From NCBI GenBank assembly GCA_944470555.2, contig OX104127.1, positions 114,728,741 to 114,792,740 of the forward strand: a DNA stretch of 64,000 bases. Reading direction: 5' to 3'. This document shows, in pieces, positions 35,109 through 47,571 of the stretch (positions are counted from its first letter, which is position 1; every line of letters starts with the position of its first letter). This DNA is from Heterobilharzia americana (Eukaryota > Platyhelminthes > Trematoda > Strigeidida > Schistosomatidae). Under the pieces are notes generated by a model that saw only the letters and a list, made by a program, of their open reading frames with translations, was not told where the DNA came from and did not search any database. The translations under genes were made by a program, and so were the position numbers.

Positions 35109-35280
35109 TATACTGGATAGCAGTGGAATCCAGGATTCGCATTTGGTCCTATTTAGGACTCGTCAGCTAGATGTACCTGCTTCCCAGTGAGTGACGTTGT
35201 TCACAACTGGACTCGGACTCGGGAGCGAACGTTTCGAACGCCAGAGCGTTAACAACTACGCCGACCAAGTCGGTCCAGTC
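35109..35280 (-). mobile_element. Smα-like retroposon, minus copy
   Basis: On the minus strand: a tRNA-like head (rc of 35215-35272) with A-box-like GGCGTAGTTG and TTAACGCTCTGGCGTTCG, a degenerate B box, the CACTCACTGG linker, then the ribozyme domain (35117-35182). In the ribozyme CUGACGAG (rc of 35159-35166) is intact, but GACGAAA reads GACCAAA, so the invariant G12 is C. Stem I (ATCTAG/CTGGAT region) is mostly kept. Confidence 0.78.
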
Positions 35281-35346
35281 AACGACGGTATAATATAAAG
35301 ACAATTATACTTAAAGTCTACCGGTCGCGCAAAAATGGCTATCGTA

Positions 35347-35485
35347 ACTCGGTGGTGTAGTGGATAACGCTCTGGAGTTTGGAGCAATCGCCTCCAAGTC
35401 CGAATTGATGCATCTACACAGGAGCCCATATGCCAACAGAGACCTATCAATTCGGCTCAATCAACGACGGTGTAACATAAAAACA
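35347..35485 (+). mobile_element. Smα-like retroposon lacking the ribozyme, plus copy
   Basis: The tRNA-like head has a good A box TGGTGTAGTGG (35353-35363) followed by ATAACGCTCTGG and a weak B box (AAGTCCGAATTGA). It then passes straight into the Smα tail (ACAGGAGCCCATATGCCAAC at 35416-35435, ending AATCAACGACGGTG), also found at 47512-47560. The hammerhead segment that separates these parts in other copies is missing. It lies inverted to the 35109-35280 copy, and a second TCAACGACGGT sits at 35279-35289 between the two. Confidence 0.7.
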
Positions 35486-38411
35486 TTTATGCTATGTGAT
35501 GTTTATTACTAGAAAACATCTCGATTACATTCTAGGTTCGGTTTTATAAAATATAACCATAACGATTTCAGGTTTGACAATGACACATGGTTCAACAGAG
35601 CCACAGACTTAGACAATAAGTCTCTTAGATCAGCTATCTGTGAAACATATTGAGCAGCCCAGTTCGTCACCACAAAGAAGACAACTCAAATCAAAACAAA
35701 AGATAAACGATTGCAGCATATCCCATTGCGTTTATCAGTTAACATGTATGTATGAACACAAATAGGGAGAAGTAATCGTGATGCGCAGTTAAGGATTATT
35801 GAACATTTATGAATGACTTCAGCAGATTTAATTAGAGCAGGTGAAAAAATTTCATCTACACTTACCGCTAAACGTATACCAGAAACACGTCACAGAATAT
35901 ACATCAAAAAAGCTTTTAAAGTATCGCACAAAAGCAATTAGGATTGAGTGCCTAAATTTATTGCAGCTTTGACCATCCTTATATTCAAACCCTCTTTATT
36001 TATGTAAAAACAGTTTGTGATTCTGCTGAACCTACTTAGGTAGTACCCATCGTAACTTTCACGCTGAGTGATGTGTTTTAGACTTTTTTCTCTGCCCTTC
36101 CTATCCTTATGCTGCCTACCAAATTAACTTAACCTTTTCGTAAACTGTCATATAAGTAGTTTGGCAAGTTCATATGTGATCAAACTGCTTGAAATTTGTT
36201 GCGCTAATACACAATATGTTTTTATAATCTTCGTCTCCTTATAAAGCTGCTCAGAGAAATCTCACTGGTCTCTCTATGGATTCATCAAGTGCACTCTATA
36301 AAAAGAATCATTTAAAATTTACGTGATATGTATTAAAGAATTCAAAGTTCACGGCCCAATTTTATAAATTTATCAATTTGTTATCCAAAAAGTTCAAGAA
36401 TATTTGCCTGACTAGTTTTATCTACAAAGAGATATTTAGTGAGTAAAAATTGATGCATACATAACTTCATACATCACAGTCTGTTCAGTTTTACATAAAG
36501 ATAGTAGAAAGAATCAAGAGCAAGAAAAAATGACAACCTTTTTATCAAACTACTAAGTAATGGTTTGATAAATTCATTTTTGGAATTACTTTGCACAAAA
36601 ATGCAGTCTTGTGTAAAAAAGCCACTCTAGTTTAATGGGATCCAAAGAAATGGCATTCATTCACGAGAATGAGAAATGAAGAGGATTCGAAACAAAATTA
36701 TCTAGGTTAAGTTGTCGTACGTATTCGAAGTTATGAGAGGATTCAATTGTTAAGTACTTTTCTCTTGCGTGATGAATCATATTACTAAAATGGTTAACAT
36801 GAAATAGAAGGTATTATACTGAGTAACAGTCGTACCATTACAGTTGCCTTTATCAGATATATCTCACTTTTGGCTATATTATTTACTGGTAAATCTACAA
36901 CCCTGAAAAATGATCCATATGGCTCTGTTTTTCTCTCTTTGCTTAAGACAAGCGTGGCAGAATTTTCCAGATACCTGAGACATGTGATGATGTACTCCTA
37001 TTCCATATGTTTGGGCTGAAAAATAATGGAAACGGAAATTATTTTAATGAGAAGGTTTTCTTATTAGTGACACTAGAATCTTTCCGGATTTAAGCCGATG
37101 AATGTAATTATAAAATAACGATTGGAAGTCAAGTAGGAAATTACAGCTTGCAGATTAAACTTAAAGAATAGTCGTAATCAAAATGAATCCAATATGAAAT
37201 GAAGTAGTGGTTGGAAATAAGTCAACTTTGCATATACATAAGACATTGGTCATATGTGGAAACGTCTACAGTATTGGCACAAAGCATGAGAGAATTATAA
37301 TTGTATCAGTCATCCATCAGAACTGTGGAGTAAACGTCATCTGTATATGGAACATGAAACGTCACTTAAGGGTTATTTAATAAACAATACTGTCACAGCG
37401 TTATACATTTGATAAATAAATTGCGGTTGAATAATAATATTCTATTGCGCTTTCGAGGTTTTACCCTTTTACCAGAAGAAAAATTTTGGACAGTAAAATT
37501 ACTGATAAGCATACATTGACTGAACTGTGAAACATATTAGAATAAATGGTTAAAAATTGACCTAAATTATTTGAAGTAACTACTTCATTCATTTTTTAAT
37601 TAGTATAATTAGTTTAATTTAAAAGTTTATGGTCAATCGGGTACCGATTCATTGTTACAATATTGAACTGTCAACTATTTACTTCTGATTCTTACGCCAT
37701 TATGCAACTATTTTTGCTGCTATATGTTTCATTATGTAAAAAAAGTTAATCTCAAGAAGTACATTTTTAGATCAACCTTCAAGTGACAATGCAGCTAGGT
37801 AAAAGAGTCTTTGATTTCCACATTCTTATTATCACTAATTCTATGATCCTATCAGATATTTCCATATGAACATTTCAGTTGCAAAATAAAGGCAAAGTAA
37901 AATTTTAAGGCGATCTTTGTTTATCTTGGAATTACTGTTGAACTATGCATATTACCCATCACTTACGATTTGAATAAGTGAAACTAGAAATTTAAAATTG
38001 AAACCTTGTTTATTGAATCAACACCTAACAAGTGTAATAGGAGTGGTTCGACATCTCTTATGGATATGTAAAAATTTACTTATTGATGGAAGGATGAAAA
38101 CTATAAAACCTAATTAGTTTGTAAGTGAATTAAAATGCCTTTATCACTGAGTTTGAGGGTATGGGTAAACAAAATTGGTATGCAAGTTCTAGATTCAAAC
38201 CAAATAATGTTTCATCTTCTAACGTAAATGAAATCCTGTGTTGCAAACTGCAGAAAATTTACAAATTTTAATACACGTCTAAAATTTCAGCCAGCTCACT
38301 AGATATCAGATTAGGCAGATGTTGTGAAGTGATGTGATTTAAATTTCTATGGGATTCGTAGATTAAAAGATATAAATGCGGAAAAAGCACATTAAAAAGT
38401 AAGAAGTAATT
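35486..38411. other. Unassigned AT-rich DNA
   Basis: Nearly 3 kb without a recognisable gene or repeat. Confidence 0.45.
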
Positions 38412-40928
38412 GTATTATTATTATTTGTCACTTGGGTTCCTAGTGGAACATAGAGCTTTAGCTGCACGTCTCCATTGCACTCTGTTTTCTGTGGTTTTTG
38501 CCACCCGGCTCTACGACTGTCCAGAAGCTTTCATTTCTTCCTCACATGATCTCATCCATGTCATCCTCGTCTCGGAGGCTCAACTAATCGTTTCCCCTTT
38601 GGATTCCACTCGAGAGTTTGGTCTAACGCGCGATGTCCCAAATGGTCTTCTCAGTGTATGTGCAGTTCAATCCATCTCCATTTTTTCTACATATTTGTTG
38701 GGCGATGTGTTCTTAGTTGGTTCGCTGTCAGATCAGAGTTTCTTGTTGTTTATTCTTATTATTCTGACCATCTGATCCGATCTTCAGTATCGAGTGAGTG
38801 TAGGCAGCAGTTGTTGATGAAAGTCTGTAGATTGTTGGAAATGTCTTTCGTAACCCCTCACGTTTCTGAATCAATTAGGAGCACTGACTTGATATTAAGG
38901 TTGAGAATCAGGATCTTATTCATGCTGAATGCAGCAGATCTCCACACTGATTTCAGATTAAGGCATGAAGGCCTGTCTTACTGTCCTTCGAATCCTGGCT
39001 GCTTTGATATCCTAATTGTGGAAACTGTAGTTGGAACGATGCTGCCCAGGTAGGTAGGTGAAACAGACTACTTCTTTTACTTTTCTCCCGTTGTTGGTAA
39101 ATGATGCTTGTTGTTGATGCTGTTGTTGGTTCGGTATTTTCATCACCTCTGTCTTCTCTACATTCACTTGAAGTCCCGTCTTCGCTGCATCCTCTCACTT
39201 CTTTTGTCAACTTGTTGGTTCTCATCTGTATATCTTCGAGTTTGTTCCAGAAGACATTAGACACGACTCATCGTCGGCGGCGAAGTCCAAGTCTTCTAAG
39301 GCCTTTTCATCGTATCAGCCAGCGTATGCCTATCTTTCCGCTCCTCACGGTCTGCTGCATGACCTAGTCCAGTCAACCACAATCAGGAAGATCGTCAGTG
39401 ACAGTGGGCGGCAGCCTTGTCTTACTCCTTCCTGTCTTCACATCAAAGGCATCCCTCACCTTCCTATTTTGAATCACTCGACATGTGGAGTCGTCATATG
39501 GCTGCTCAACGAGGTTGATAAAGGTTTGCGACACTAAAACTGTAGAGTTGAAGCAGCCGCCTGCCAAATTACTTCACGGTCGACACTGTCAAAGTCCATT
39601 TCAAAATCGCTGAAGTAGAGGTATGGGTATTGTTGACTGCCATTCTACACTCTGTTCGGTGATGACGCGTAGAGTAGCAATGTAATTTGATCTGTACATG
39701 ATTTGGTTTTCCTGAAACCAGCCAGCCTGTTGGGGTTGTAATTTCGAATCCAGAGCAATGTCAAGTCTCTGCCGGATGATGTGGCATAATATTTAGTTTG
39801 AGGTGACAGGCAAAGGAGCATGATTCCGTGCCACTTCTTGCAATGACTTAGTTCTCCCTCCTTTGGGAGCCCATTGATAAGGTAGCCCTTCTTCAAATCA
39901 ATCTGTAGGCGCCTTACATTCCTTCTCTCCTTCCTTTCTTCCTTCCTAATCTTCTGCAATAGTGGTGTGAGCATGTTCGCTGTTGTCTCGGCGTCTGTTT
40001 TCAGTGCTTGTGGAGGAATTCCGACTGGTCCTGCTGCTTTCCCGGATTTCAGCAACTATACTGCATTCAGGACTTCACTTCCCCCTTAGTTTGAGGGCTT
40101 GTGTTCACTGACGGTTCTGCAACTGGGCTGCTGGTGGTATTTCTGGAGGAGCTGCAGATGGTGTTCGATTCAAGATGCTTTCAAAATGGTCAACCCATTG
40201 TTTCCTTTGTTCCTCCTCTTTCTCAACTAGATTTTTTCCACTGTCTTTTATTGGTAACATCAGGTCTCTTCAACCTGTAGCCTGTTCCCCTTCACTTGCC
40301 AGTGTGTTGCTGAAGTGTCTTTTGTCTTCCATGCACTCTTCTTCACTTCATTGTCAAGCGTAATGTTTCATAGGTTAGGTTGTCTTCAGTTCATCTTTTC
40401 GTTGTTCGTCGCTGCACTGCACTGAACTGGTTCATCTTCTGCTTAACCATCTGTCTCTACCTCCTCTATCAACTTTCATGTGATCACAGAGCTCCATTCC
40501 TTTTCCTGTCTCGTTTCTTCTTCCTTCCTAACACGGCTATGCAGGTTTCTTTCCACTTCAATTCCACACAGTTCCAGGGATTTTTCACGCAGGTTCCTTC
40601 AGGGATGTTGCGCAATACCTCTCACTTTGTCCTGATGGTTAACAAGATTTCCTTCGTAGTTTCATCCTTCAGTTCATTTTCTGTTCTGGGTGTTGGACTC
40701 GAACTGCGGTCTATCACCAACTTCCGTGATTTGAAGGCTTCCAACTTGATTTTAAAGGTTCGTTGCACTAGATAGTGAGTGGTCTGAGCCTATATCTGCT
40801 CCTCATCGTGATCTTGTGTCTAGTAGGCTGGTTCTTCCTTTTCTTGAGATTGAGATGAAATTGATCTGATTTTTAGTGTGTCCTGGTGTCTAGTCAAATC
40901 AAATCCGTTTCACTTTGTTAATATCCTC
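38412..40928 (-). mobile_element. RTE LINE, 5'-truncated and diverged
   Basis: About 2.5 kb of minus-strand RTE sequence runs from the endonuclease domain (ends near 40925, in the block corresponding to 10980-11000 of the intact element) to the ATT-repeat tail at 38412-38425. It is far more diverged than the other copies, with many indels; the longest remaining pieces are about 100-136 residues. It shows KSGKAAGPVGIPPQAL (rc near 40010-40055). No target-site duplication found. Confidence 0.9.
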
Positions 40929-40933
40929 AAATA

Positions 40934-41097
40934 GTGCTTTGGAAAATTTACGTGAACATTTAGTAAAGAATAAGTTAACAACGACAGTATTAAGTGAAGC
41001 ACAACTACATCAGTCTGAAAAAGCACTGAACTATCAACAAACGAAGAAAGGACATGAGAAATTAAGATACGGATTTCAAAGTTTCTTTAGAAACTGA
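40934..41097 (+). CDS. Candidate coding fragment, unknown
   Basis: Directly right of the RTE copy an open frame reads ALENLREHLVKNKLTTTV then SEAQLHQSEKALNYQQTKK, ending in FQSFFRN and TGA. Composition (Leu, Lys, Glu, Gln; likely helical) is more protein-like than most frames nearby. A possible acceptor (CAAATAG) sits at 40928-40934. It could be a 3' exon, a piece of a processed gene copy, or chance. No domain recognised. Confidence 0.22.
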
Positions 41098-43221
41098 AAA
41101 ATTAATCAAAAAAGACAAGGTTGTCTATGAGTTCATAGAAATTTTATCAGGCAAAATAATTTAGTCTGCGAAACACCATGCCATAAGTGCAATATTAATT
41201 ATATCCGTCGTACAAGAAGATTGGAATCGCTCGAAGTTTTAAAGCCTAGGATCTTCATGTGTTTATAAAAAGACGCAAATTGATTGCCTGACTAATTATC
41301 GTCAACCTATCACCCAACAGTTACAGCGATTATGACGAAACATCTATCCTGGAGTTGTCAGTGAAAAACAATAAAAACTAAACGTAAATAAGTGCTGTCA
41401 TTACTTCGATCTCATTGAAATCAACGAGTTCCCTCGCTAACTTTATCCCACACAAATGATGTTACGTCACTTCTTGGAATTTAGAATAGGCAAATTTAAA
41501 ATGGAAACGCAAGGTTCAATTTTATTTAATGGTAAAAGAGACTGGCTATTTGAAGACTTCACTCCTTAATTTAGCTAACGGTATGATTTAACTTAGTTTT
41601 TGAATTGTAGTAAAAAGTTTGTTGAGATTTCCTTTTCCTAGCTATGTGAAGTCTTTCAGTTTAGGGTAAACAGGACAGAATACAACTTTTATTGTAAAAA
41701 ATGAGCTTCACCTAGATTTCAAACGTTTACTGGCTGTTTCAAATGCAACTTAAATCCTTGACCAAAGCTGAATTCGAAAAAATTTCGACAATTCATGAAG
41801 ACTATATAATTCCATTTCTCAGGACTGACTCCCTAACACTCAGTTTCAGGTTTATGCACACTAGTGTGTTCTTAGACCATCAACGATAGTGAACAAGAAG
41901 ACGGTTGTTGTGTGTTTATTGCATACTTTATGAATTGTATTTCACTGAAGAAACTGCTCAAGAAGTAAATCATATCAATACTTCAATTCGAAAATACCTT
42001 CAGCTTTGTCCCACGTAGGTAAAAAAGCTGAAGGAATGCCCTTTGTATTCCTAAATGATTCACAGGTTGTATTCATCAAGAAATAAGGTTACCTGGAGAA
42101 ATCATATGGAACCACGAAGTACTTGGAATTAGTTTCATCCTGGTTTAGAAGTTTTGGTAGTGCGTGACCATAACTTTATGGTTGACCTCACGACCGTTAA
42201 GAGTCTTAAAAAACATGTTTCAATACACTTAACTTTGAGGCCTAATGGTAAGCATTCTTCATCTTCCTTTAATTTGTACAAAAGTGCGATGGACATTTTC
42301 TGTCAATTTTAGGCACCTATTTAAGCGGCTGCTTACTTCATGGTTAGGCACTAAAGTTGGTAACCCTGGATCTCAGATTTGTGTGAGTTAGCAAATTCCA
42401 AAATCAATTGGAATTCATAAATACCTAAAGCAAAATAACCTAGTGATGTTCACTGTACACTAAATGGTCCCTTTTGTGAATCTAATCACACCGGAGGTTA
42501 ATTGCGGTGTGACTTCATCAAAGCTAATGCTTCTTACTACAGTGCAATGATGAGTTAGAATTCTTAAGACAGACTAAAGTTATTCGAAGGTTATAAAAAC
42601 ACTTTCCAGAGGATGGACAGTAATAAAAAAAACAGGTTTAGGACTTCTCTGCAGATTCCTGACAACCATATTAGTTGGTGATACGAGCTTCAACAGCTTC
42701 CACTACCTGAGAAAAACTGAAAACAATCTACAAATATTCTGTATAATAATACTGATGTTTCGAATTTCAATCTAAGATCATCATAATGAAACTCCAGTCT
42801 TTGCTTTAGACAACATAGAACAATCACAAGTTTCATAGAATCAAGTTGGAACACAACAATAGGCTTCATTATTGTACAATGATATTTGCAGGTATAATAA
42901 CTACCTAGAAGGAAGTTTGACTTCAGTCAACAGGAAATTTTTTCAATTAACAATAGCAAATAATATAAAAATTACAGCTAGTTACTTGAAGTGTCATGGT
43001 TATTAATTATGACTCGTCAGTACTAGATACTGTTTATCAGAATATGTTGTGGAAAGTATAGTAAATCGTGATTACGCAAGCTAGATGTCTTTTATGCATA
43101 CACTGATTGGTCATTGAAGAACAACCTATCTCATGTTGTCTAGTCCTGAGTGCTGATCAAATTCTGCCGACCATTTGTTACTAAGCTAGGAGCTCACTAT
43201 CGCAATAGATTCGATGGAAGT
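41098..43221. other. Unassigned AT-rich DNA
   Basis: No gene or repeat recognised. Confidence 0.45.
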
Positions 43222-43400
43222 AAGTTGGTTGGAGGCATTTAGCAGGAAGCAGAAAGTTTGAATCTCACGGGGACACCAGGTCTGTTGACGTTGCAGGGGT
43301 GCCAAGCAGACGAGTGTCCAAAAGCACTAAACCTAAGTTCAGCGGAGCTTCTTGCCGATCGCTTTCAACCACCTATTATCCATCGAGGTGCACCGCGACG
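43222..43400 (+). mobile_element. SINE-C plus copy preceded by inverted SINE-C tail
   Basis: 43222-43250 is the reverse complement of the SINE-C tail (GCTTCCTG...GCCTCCAACCAACTT). It is followed by a plus-strand unit with B-box-like AGTTTGAATCTC (about 43254-43265) and a body with CAGACGAGTG, CACTAAACCTAAG and GCTTCTTGCCGATCGC. Confidence 0.6.
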
Positions 43401-43547
43401 GTTATCCTCCTAGCTTGGTAGTCATATTCCGAAGCCATGGTTAGAATTCAGTCAGCACTCAGAACTGAAAACCATGAAATTGGTTGCTCATCGGTGATCA
43501 ACCACCGTATGGAACTCAGCCCTAAAGGAAGACAACCGCGACCCGAA

Positions 43548-43722
43548 TAGCTCAGTGCTGAAGTCCGTGACTGCAGCGCAGTGCGATGCGGGCTCGAATC
43601 TCATAGAGGACATCAGTTCCATGGAGGTTGCAGATATGCGAAGCTGATGAATGTCAACAAGTCCAAAACCTAGGCTGTGCAAGGCTTTTTGCAGATTGTC
43701 ATCAACCAACTAACATCTTGGG
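43548..43722 (+). mobile_element. SINE-C (tRNA-derived), plus copy
   Basis: A-box ATAGCTCAGTGCTG (about 43547-43560) and B-box GGCTCGAATCTC (about 43590-43601) are good polymerase III signals. The body contains GCGAAGCTGATGAATGTC and CCAAAACCTAGG and ends CATCAACCAACTAAC. The CTGATGA word and CTAG-loop palindrome recall a hammerhead, but the required GAA is not present. Confidence 0.7.
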
Positions 43723-45407
43723 TATATAAGAACTGACTATGGTCAGCTTGAGGATAATTAGACTGAGACGACAGATGTGAAAACAATTAATGTGAGAAAT
43801 TCAGCAGCATAGGAGTATAAGCGAAATGTAGGAGGAGTACATCACTAACATCAGTCAGCTGACTTTGAACAACCCCGTTCCTAATCACACTTAAATAGGT
43901 TTGCAGTTTTATTAGGCTGGTAAGAGCCGTGTGAAAGTTAAGCATTTTTATATCGCATTATGAATGATACATCTTCAGTTAAAAGGTCAGCGTGTATGAA
44001 TTGTTTATTTACATCTTGTTGTCTTGCATGACCTTAAAATTTATTTGGTCAGCGTTCAGAATGATATATTACTTCACGTAAGCAAAAGACTGATTTTCGT
44101 TTGTTTCTCCCACCATAATGGTGCGACCGGTGATAAGCTTCAATAAGAAAGTAGAGAAACTCAACAATCTTTACTTGTCTTTCACTGATAACATGAATGA
44201 ATATATGACAGTTGAAGAAAGCAAAACGTTAGTGATAGAATTCTCTTACATTCAAAATATGATTCTGACATAATTAGTTTAGGGCACAGGTCTATATTTT
44301 TAAATGCATGTTTTATGGGGAAATTTTGATTCGAAACATCTCTGCCATCATTCATTTGATTACTTTTTAGTCATTATCTTCTAAACAAATGAAAAGAAAC
44401 TTCTGATTTGAAATACTTTTCTATACATTATCTCAAGTCCGCAATTGTGTGCTTGCGGTCATGACTACAGAAGTTTTAAATTTTAATTTAAGGACGGATT
44501 TTCCTCCTTTCGTGCACTTTTCAAACAAACCGTCCTGATTACCATGTATGTGAACTAAACACTCCGTCAAAATACTCCAACGTTTGCATTTTATAACTTG
44601 TCTCCTTTATATAATCAGTTTGTGAAGATTTGCGAAGTTTTCCGCCTTCTGTTATTTATTTAGATGTTTATCACAGTGGAAAAAAACTTCTTATAGGATG
44701 ACGTTTCGAGTACAATTTGTTGGTGCCGAAATCGCTGTAATCATCTTTTGGCAAATAATGGTAATAAATTGTGCACAAAACATCCTCAACTGATACGCAA
44801 AATTTTATTTGGGCCACTTCGAAAATTCAGAATTCATTCCAGCTTGTGATAATTTAGAAAAATTTTAAAAGATAAAGGTTGACAGGAGAGGAACATACAG
44901 ACATTTATATGGATTTTAAAGGATTTATTTAAACTTGAGAAATATTTACAAAACAGTTTCTGGAATTTCCGGTTATATAAGATAGAGTACTAAAATGGGT
45001 AAATTGTATCTAATAATTAAATCAGTACTGAGAAGTTAAAAAGTAGTAGTAAGCAAAAAAAATATGGAACTACTTGATGTTTTTCGTTTCGTTAGTTGTA
45101 TTTCATAGTGTGTGAAACAACAGTACTGTTTAACTTGTTTTGACTGCTGCTGTGGAACTTGTCTCACCGACCGCGGCTTCAATAATTAATCTCTCCATAC
45201 TTTGAAACTGCTACTGACATGTTTCAGACAATTACTTCTTATTATAAACTCATTTGGTTTAGACAAACAATAAAACATGAATGAATCAGTTATTTTTGAT
45301 TACTAACCGGGGCTTCAATCAATTTTCTAAATTTCGACCAGATCCAAGTTACTAAAACTGTAGATGCAGCTTGTCAAAATTGCCTAAAGTGATCATTTAT
45401 TTCACGA
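43723..45407. other. Unassigned AT-rich DNA
   Basis: No gene or repeat recognised. Confidence 0.45.
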
Positions 45408-45520
45408 TACTCATCATGGACTCATTAATTGGAGAACAACTGAAAGCCAGGAGACAGTGGACACCTGTTTTCTTCTAGAATGCAACTCCTTGGCAGTGGG
45501 TATCCAGGAATTTCAAAATG
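45408..45520 (-). mobile_element. SINE-B body, decayed minus copy
   Basis: ACTCATCATGGACTC, ATTGGAGAACAAC and GACAGTGGACACCTGTTTTC align with other SINE-B minus copies. The ribozyme-like core reads CCAAGGA with GAA and AC-AGGT-GTC kept. Confidence 0.62.
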
Positions 45521-47029
45521 CATGACTAATACCTTACTATTGAGAAAGAAACCTCCAAATTAATTATAAATTTATTTGCTTACTTTACATGCAACTGATC
45601 AAAACCCTATGAAATTAAAACGACGTCAGCTTAGGTAATAAAGCATGCAAGCCTAACTAAATGTAGACCAGTAGACCGTAGGAAGATGAGATTTATAAAC
45701 GGGATTTTAGTCACAGATACACATGTCAATACATTCAATCGCTCTGTAGGATAGGATAGAGTGGTAGTCTCCAACAATGAGTTGAATAGTTGTCGAGAAA
45801 AACTGATGTCTCAAGTTCTATTTTTTCAGCTCTTGCAAAGCGAGTGAAAAGTCTATCAATCGAATCAGAGGAATTAAAACACTATTGAAAACCGTATGAA
45901 AGAAACAAACTCCTCAGAAACGCTCAAACTTAAGAATAATAAAAGTAAACCATGATCTTGCTTTATGATTTTGATGAGCTTATGAATGATAATTTTTGCT
46001 TGAAGTATTATCTGGTCACTAACCCTTTATCGCTTTCCGATACATATTGTGATACACGTAAAAATGGAATGCCTCATAGTTTACCGAACCAAGATAGATA
46101 CCTTGTACACTGCAGCAATGTTTGACAGCATGTTCTGACTACCTATTCGGTGAAAACTCAACTCAGTAGAAAAATGTTTTACAGTGTACAAATTATGTCG
46201 CATGTACCACAAAGATATCTCGTCGAATCTCGCCTATCCCTATTTTTTTCGATAGAGCTCTACTCACTGTCACAAACAATAAGCTCTCCAAGCTCGTAGA
46301 AATTTCAGTTCAATATTTGCAATTAACCCCAATCACTTCAAAATTATGCGCATTCATTTCATCGAAATCTGGTGCTTTAAAAGTCGTTGAATTTTATGAA
46401 ACCTCAAAAGTTCAAGAACTAGAAAAAATCCTTTCGAATAATTTTTTTAGAAAAAGGAAAATATAAGAGAATTTATCTGTTCAACTGAGAAGTCAAGTGA
46501 TGTAGTAAATTAACATAATAAACCTAGTTCTTACTCAATATTAGCGGTGAAGATGATAAATTCATGAGTAAACAGTTCAAGATCCGCAAATTATTTTTTA
46601 CTGTCACATTGCTTTGGTTTGGATATTTTTCACATCACAAACAAACGCAAATAATTCGATGCATTCTGAAATGTTTTCTGCTGAAACTAGCCCAGTTTAT
46701 TTGATCTATTGTTTTCTTTACCTAGACAACTGGATATTGTACATCACGTGGCGCTTAACTTTTTCTCATTATAATCACATAAGACAATTTCTTCTCGCAT
46801 TGTTATTAACGTTTTTTCATTATCAAAAACCGGATTAAATTCGTCTACTTCCATTACGTCATCCGACTTCGTGACTTCCTCCCAGCTTCGTTCGACTAAG
46901 TCTTGTTATTTAACGGCTTATAATCAATAATCCCTTGTATTACGCAACCTTCACCCTCTTCATACATTCTACTGATAACAGATTGCTTGCTATCCCCTTT
47001 ATTATCAAACAAATCTATTAGTCACTAAT
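45521..47029. other. Unassigned AT-rich DNA
   Basis: No gene or repeat recognised. Confidence 0.45.
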
Positions 47030-47310
47030 GATTATGGTCAGTGGCTAGCAGTGGGATCCAGAACGTACGTTTCGTCCCACTTGGGACTAATTAGCTGGAT
47101 ATACCAGCCTCTTAGTGCGTGATATTCTTACCACTAAGATTCGAACCAAAGACTGGTCACCTCAAGCGCTAAGGTATTATTCCCTAGGCCAATGAGTCAC
47201 ATTACAGACTCGTTATGCAACGTGTATAGTTGCTGAGTGATTGGTTGTAGTTTTCCATCGTTGACCGGACTGAATTCATTGGTGTCTAATGGGCTATTGG
47301 CTGTTGTGTG
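47030..47310 (-). mobile_element. Smα-like retroposon, minus copy
   Basis: On the minus strand: A-box-like TTGGCCTAGGG (rc of about 47182-47192), a good B box GGTTCGAATCT (rc of 47137-47147), linker, then the ribozyme (47042-47108). The core is damaged: CUGANGAG reads CTAATTAG and the cleavage triplet reads GTT, while GACGAAAC is intact. A tail-like segment (CATCGTTGACCGGACTGAAT, 47258-47277) lies at the far side of the head, so more than one copy is involved. This copy shows the polymerase III head and ribozyme in one unit most clearly. Confidence 0.78.
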
Positions 47311-47571
47311 GATGCTTCGAGATCGCTTGTTTTTCAGTCTGATGGTTTTGGGTCCTAGTCGTGGTATGTGAAGCACCGCTCACTAGGAGGCAGGTACATT
47401 CTGGTGACAGGTCATTAAAAGGAAAAAAAGTGCTTTCTGGATTCCACTGCTAGCCAATATTCATCATTAATATCAAAGTGAAAAAAACAAACAATATGGT
47501 GGCATCGTCACAGGGGCTCATACGCCAACACAGACTGATTAAACCAGTCCAACCGACGATGAGAAATTACA
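47311..47571 (+). mobile_element. Smα-like retroposon, decayed plus copy
   Basis: A degenerate head (GGTTTTGGGTCCTAGTCGTG, about 47344-47363), linker CGCTCACTAGGAGGC, a decayed ribozyme (47389-47453; core CTGGTGAC, GAAA lost) with the 3' stem I strand CTGGATTCCACTGC intact, and the tail (ACAGGGGCTCATACGCCAAC, 47512-47531) ending CCGACGATG. It forms an inverted pair with the copy to its left. Confidence 0.72.
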
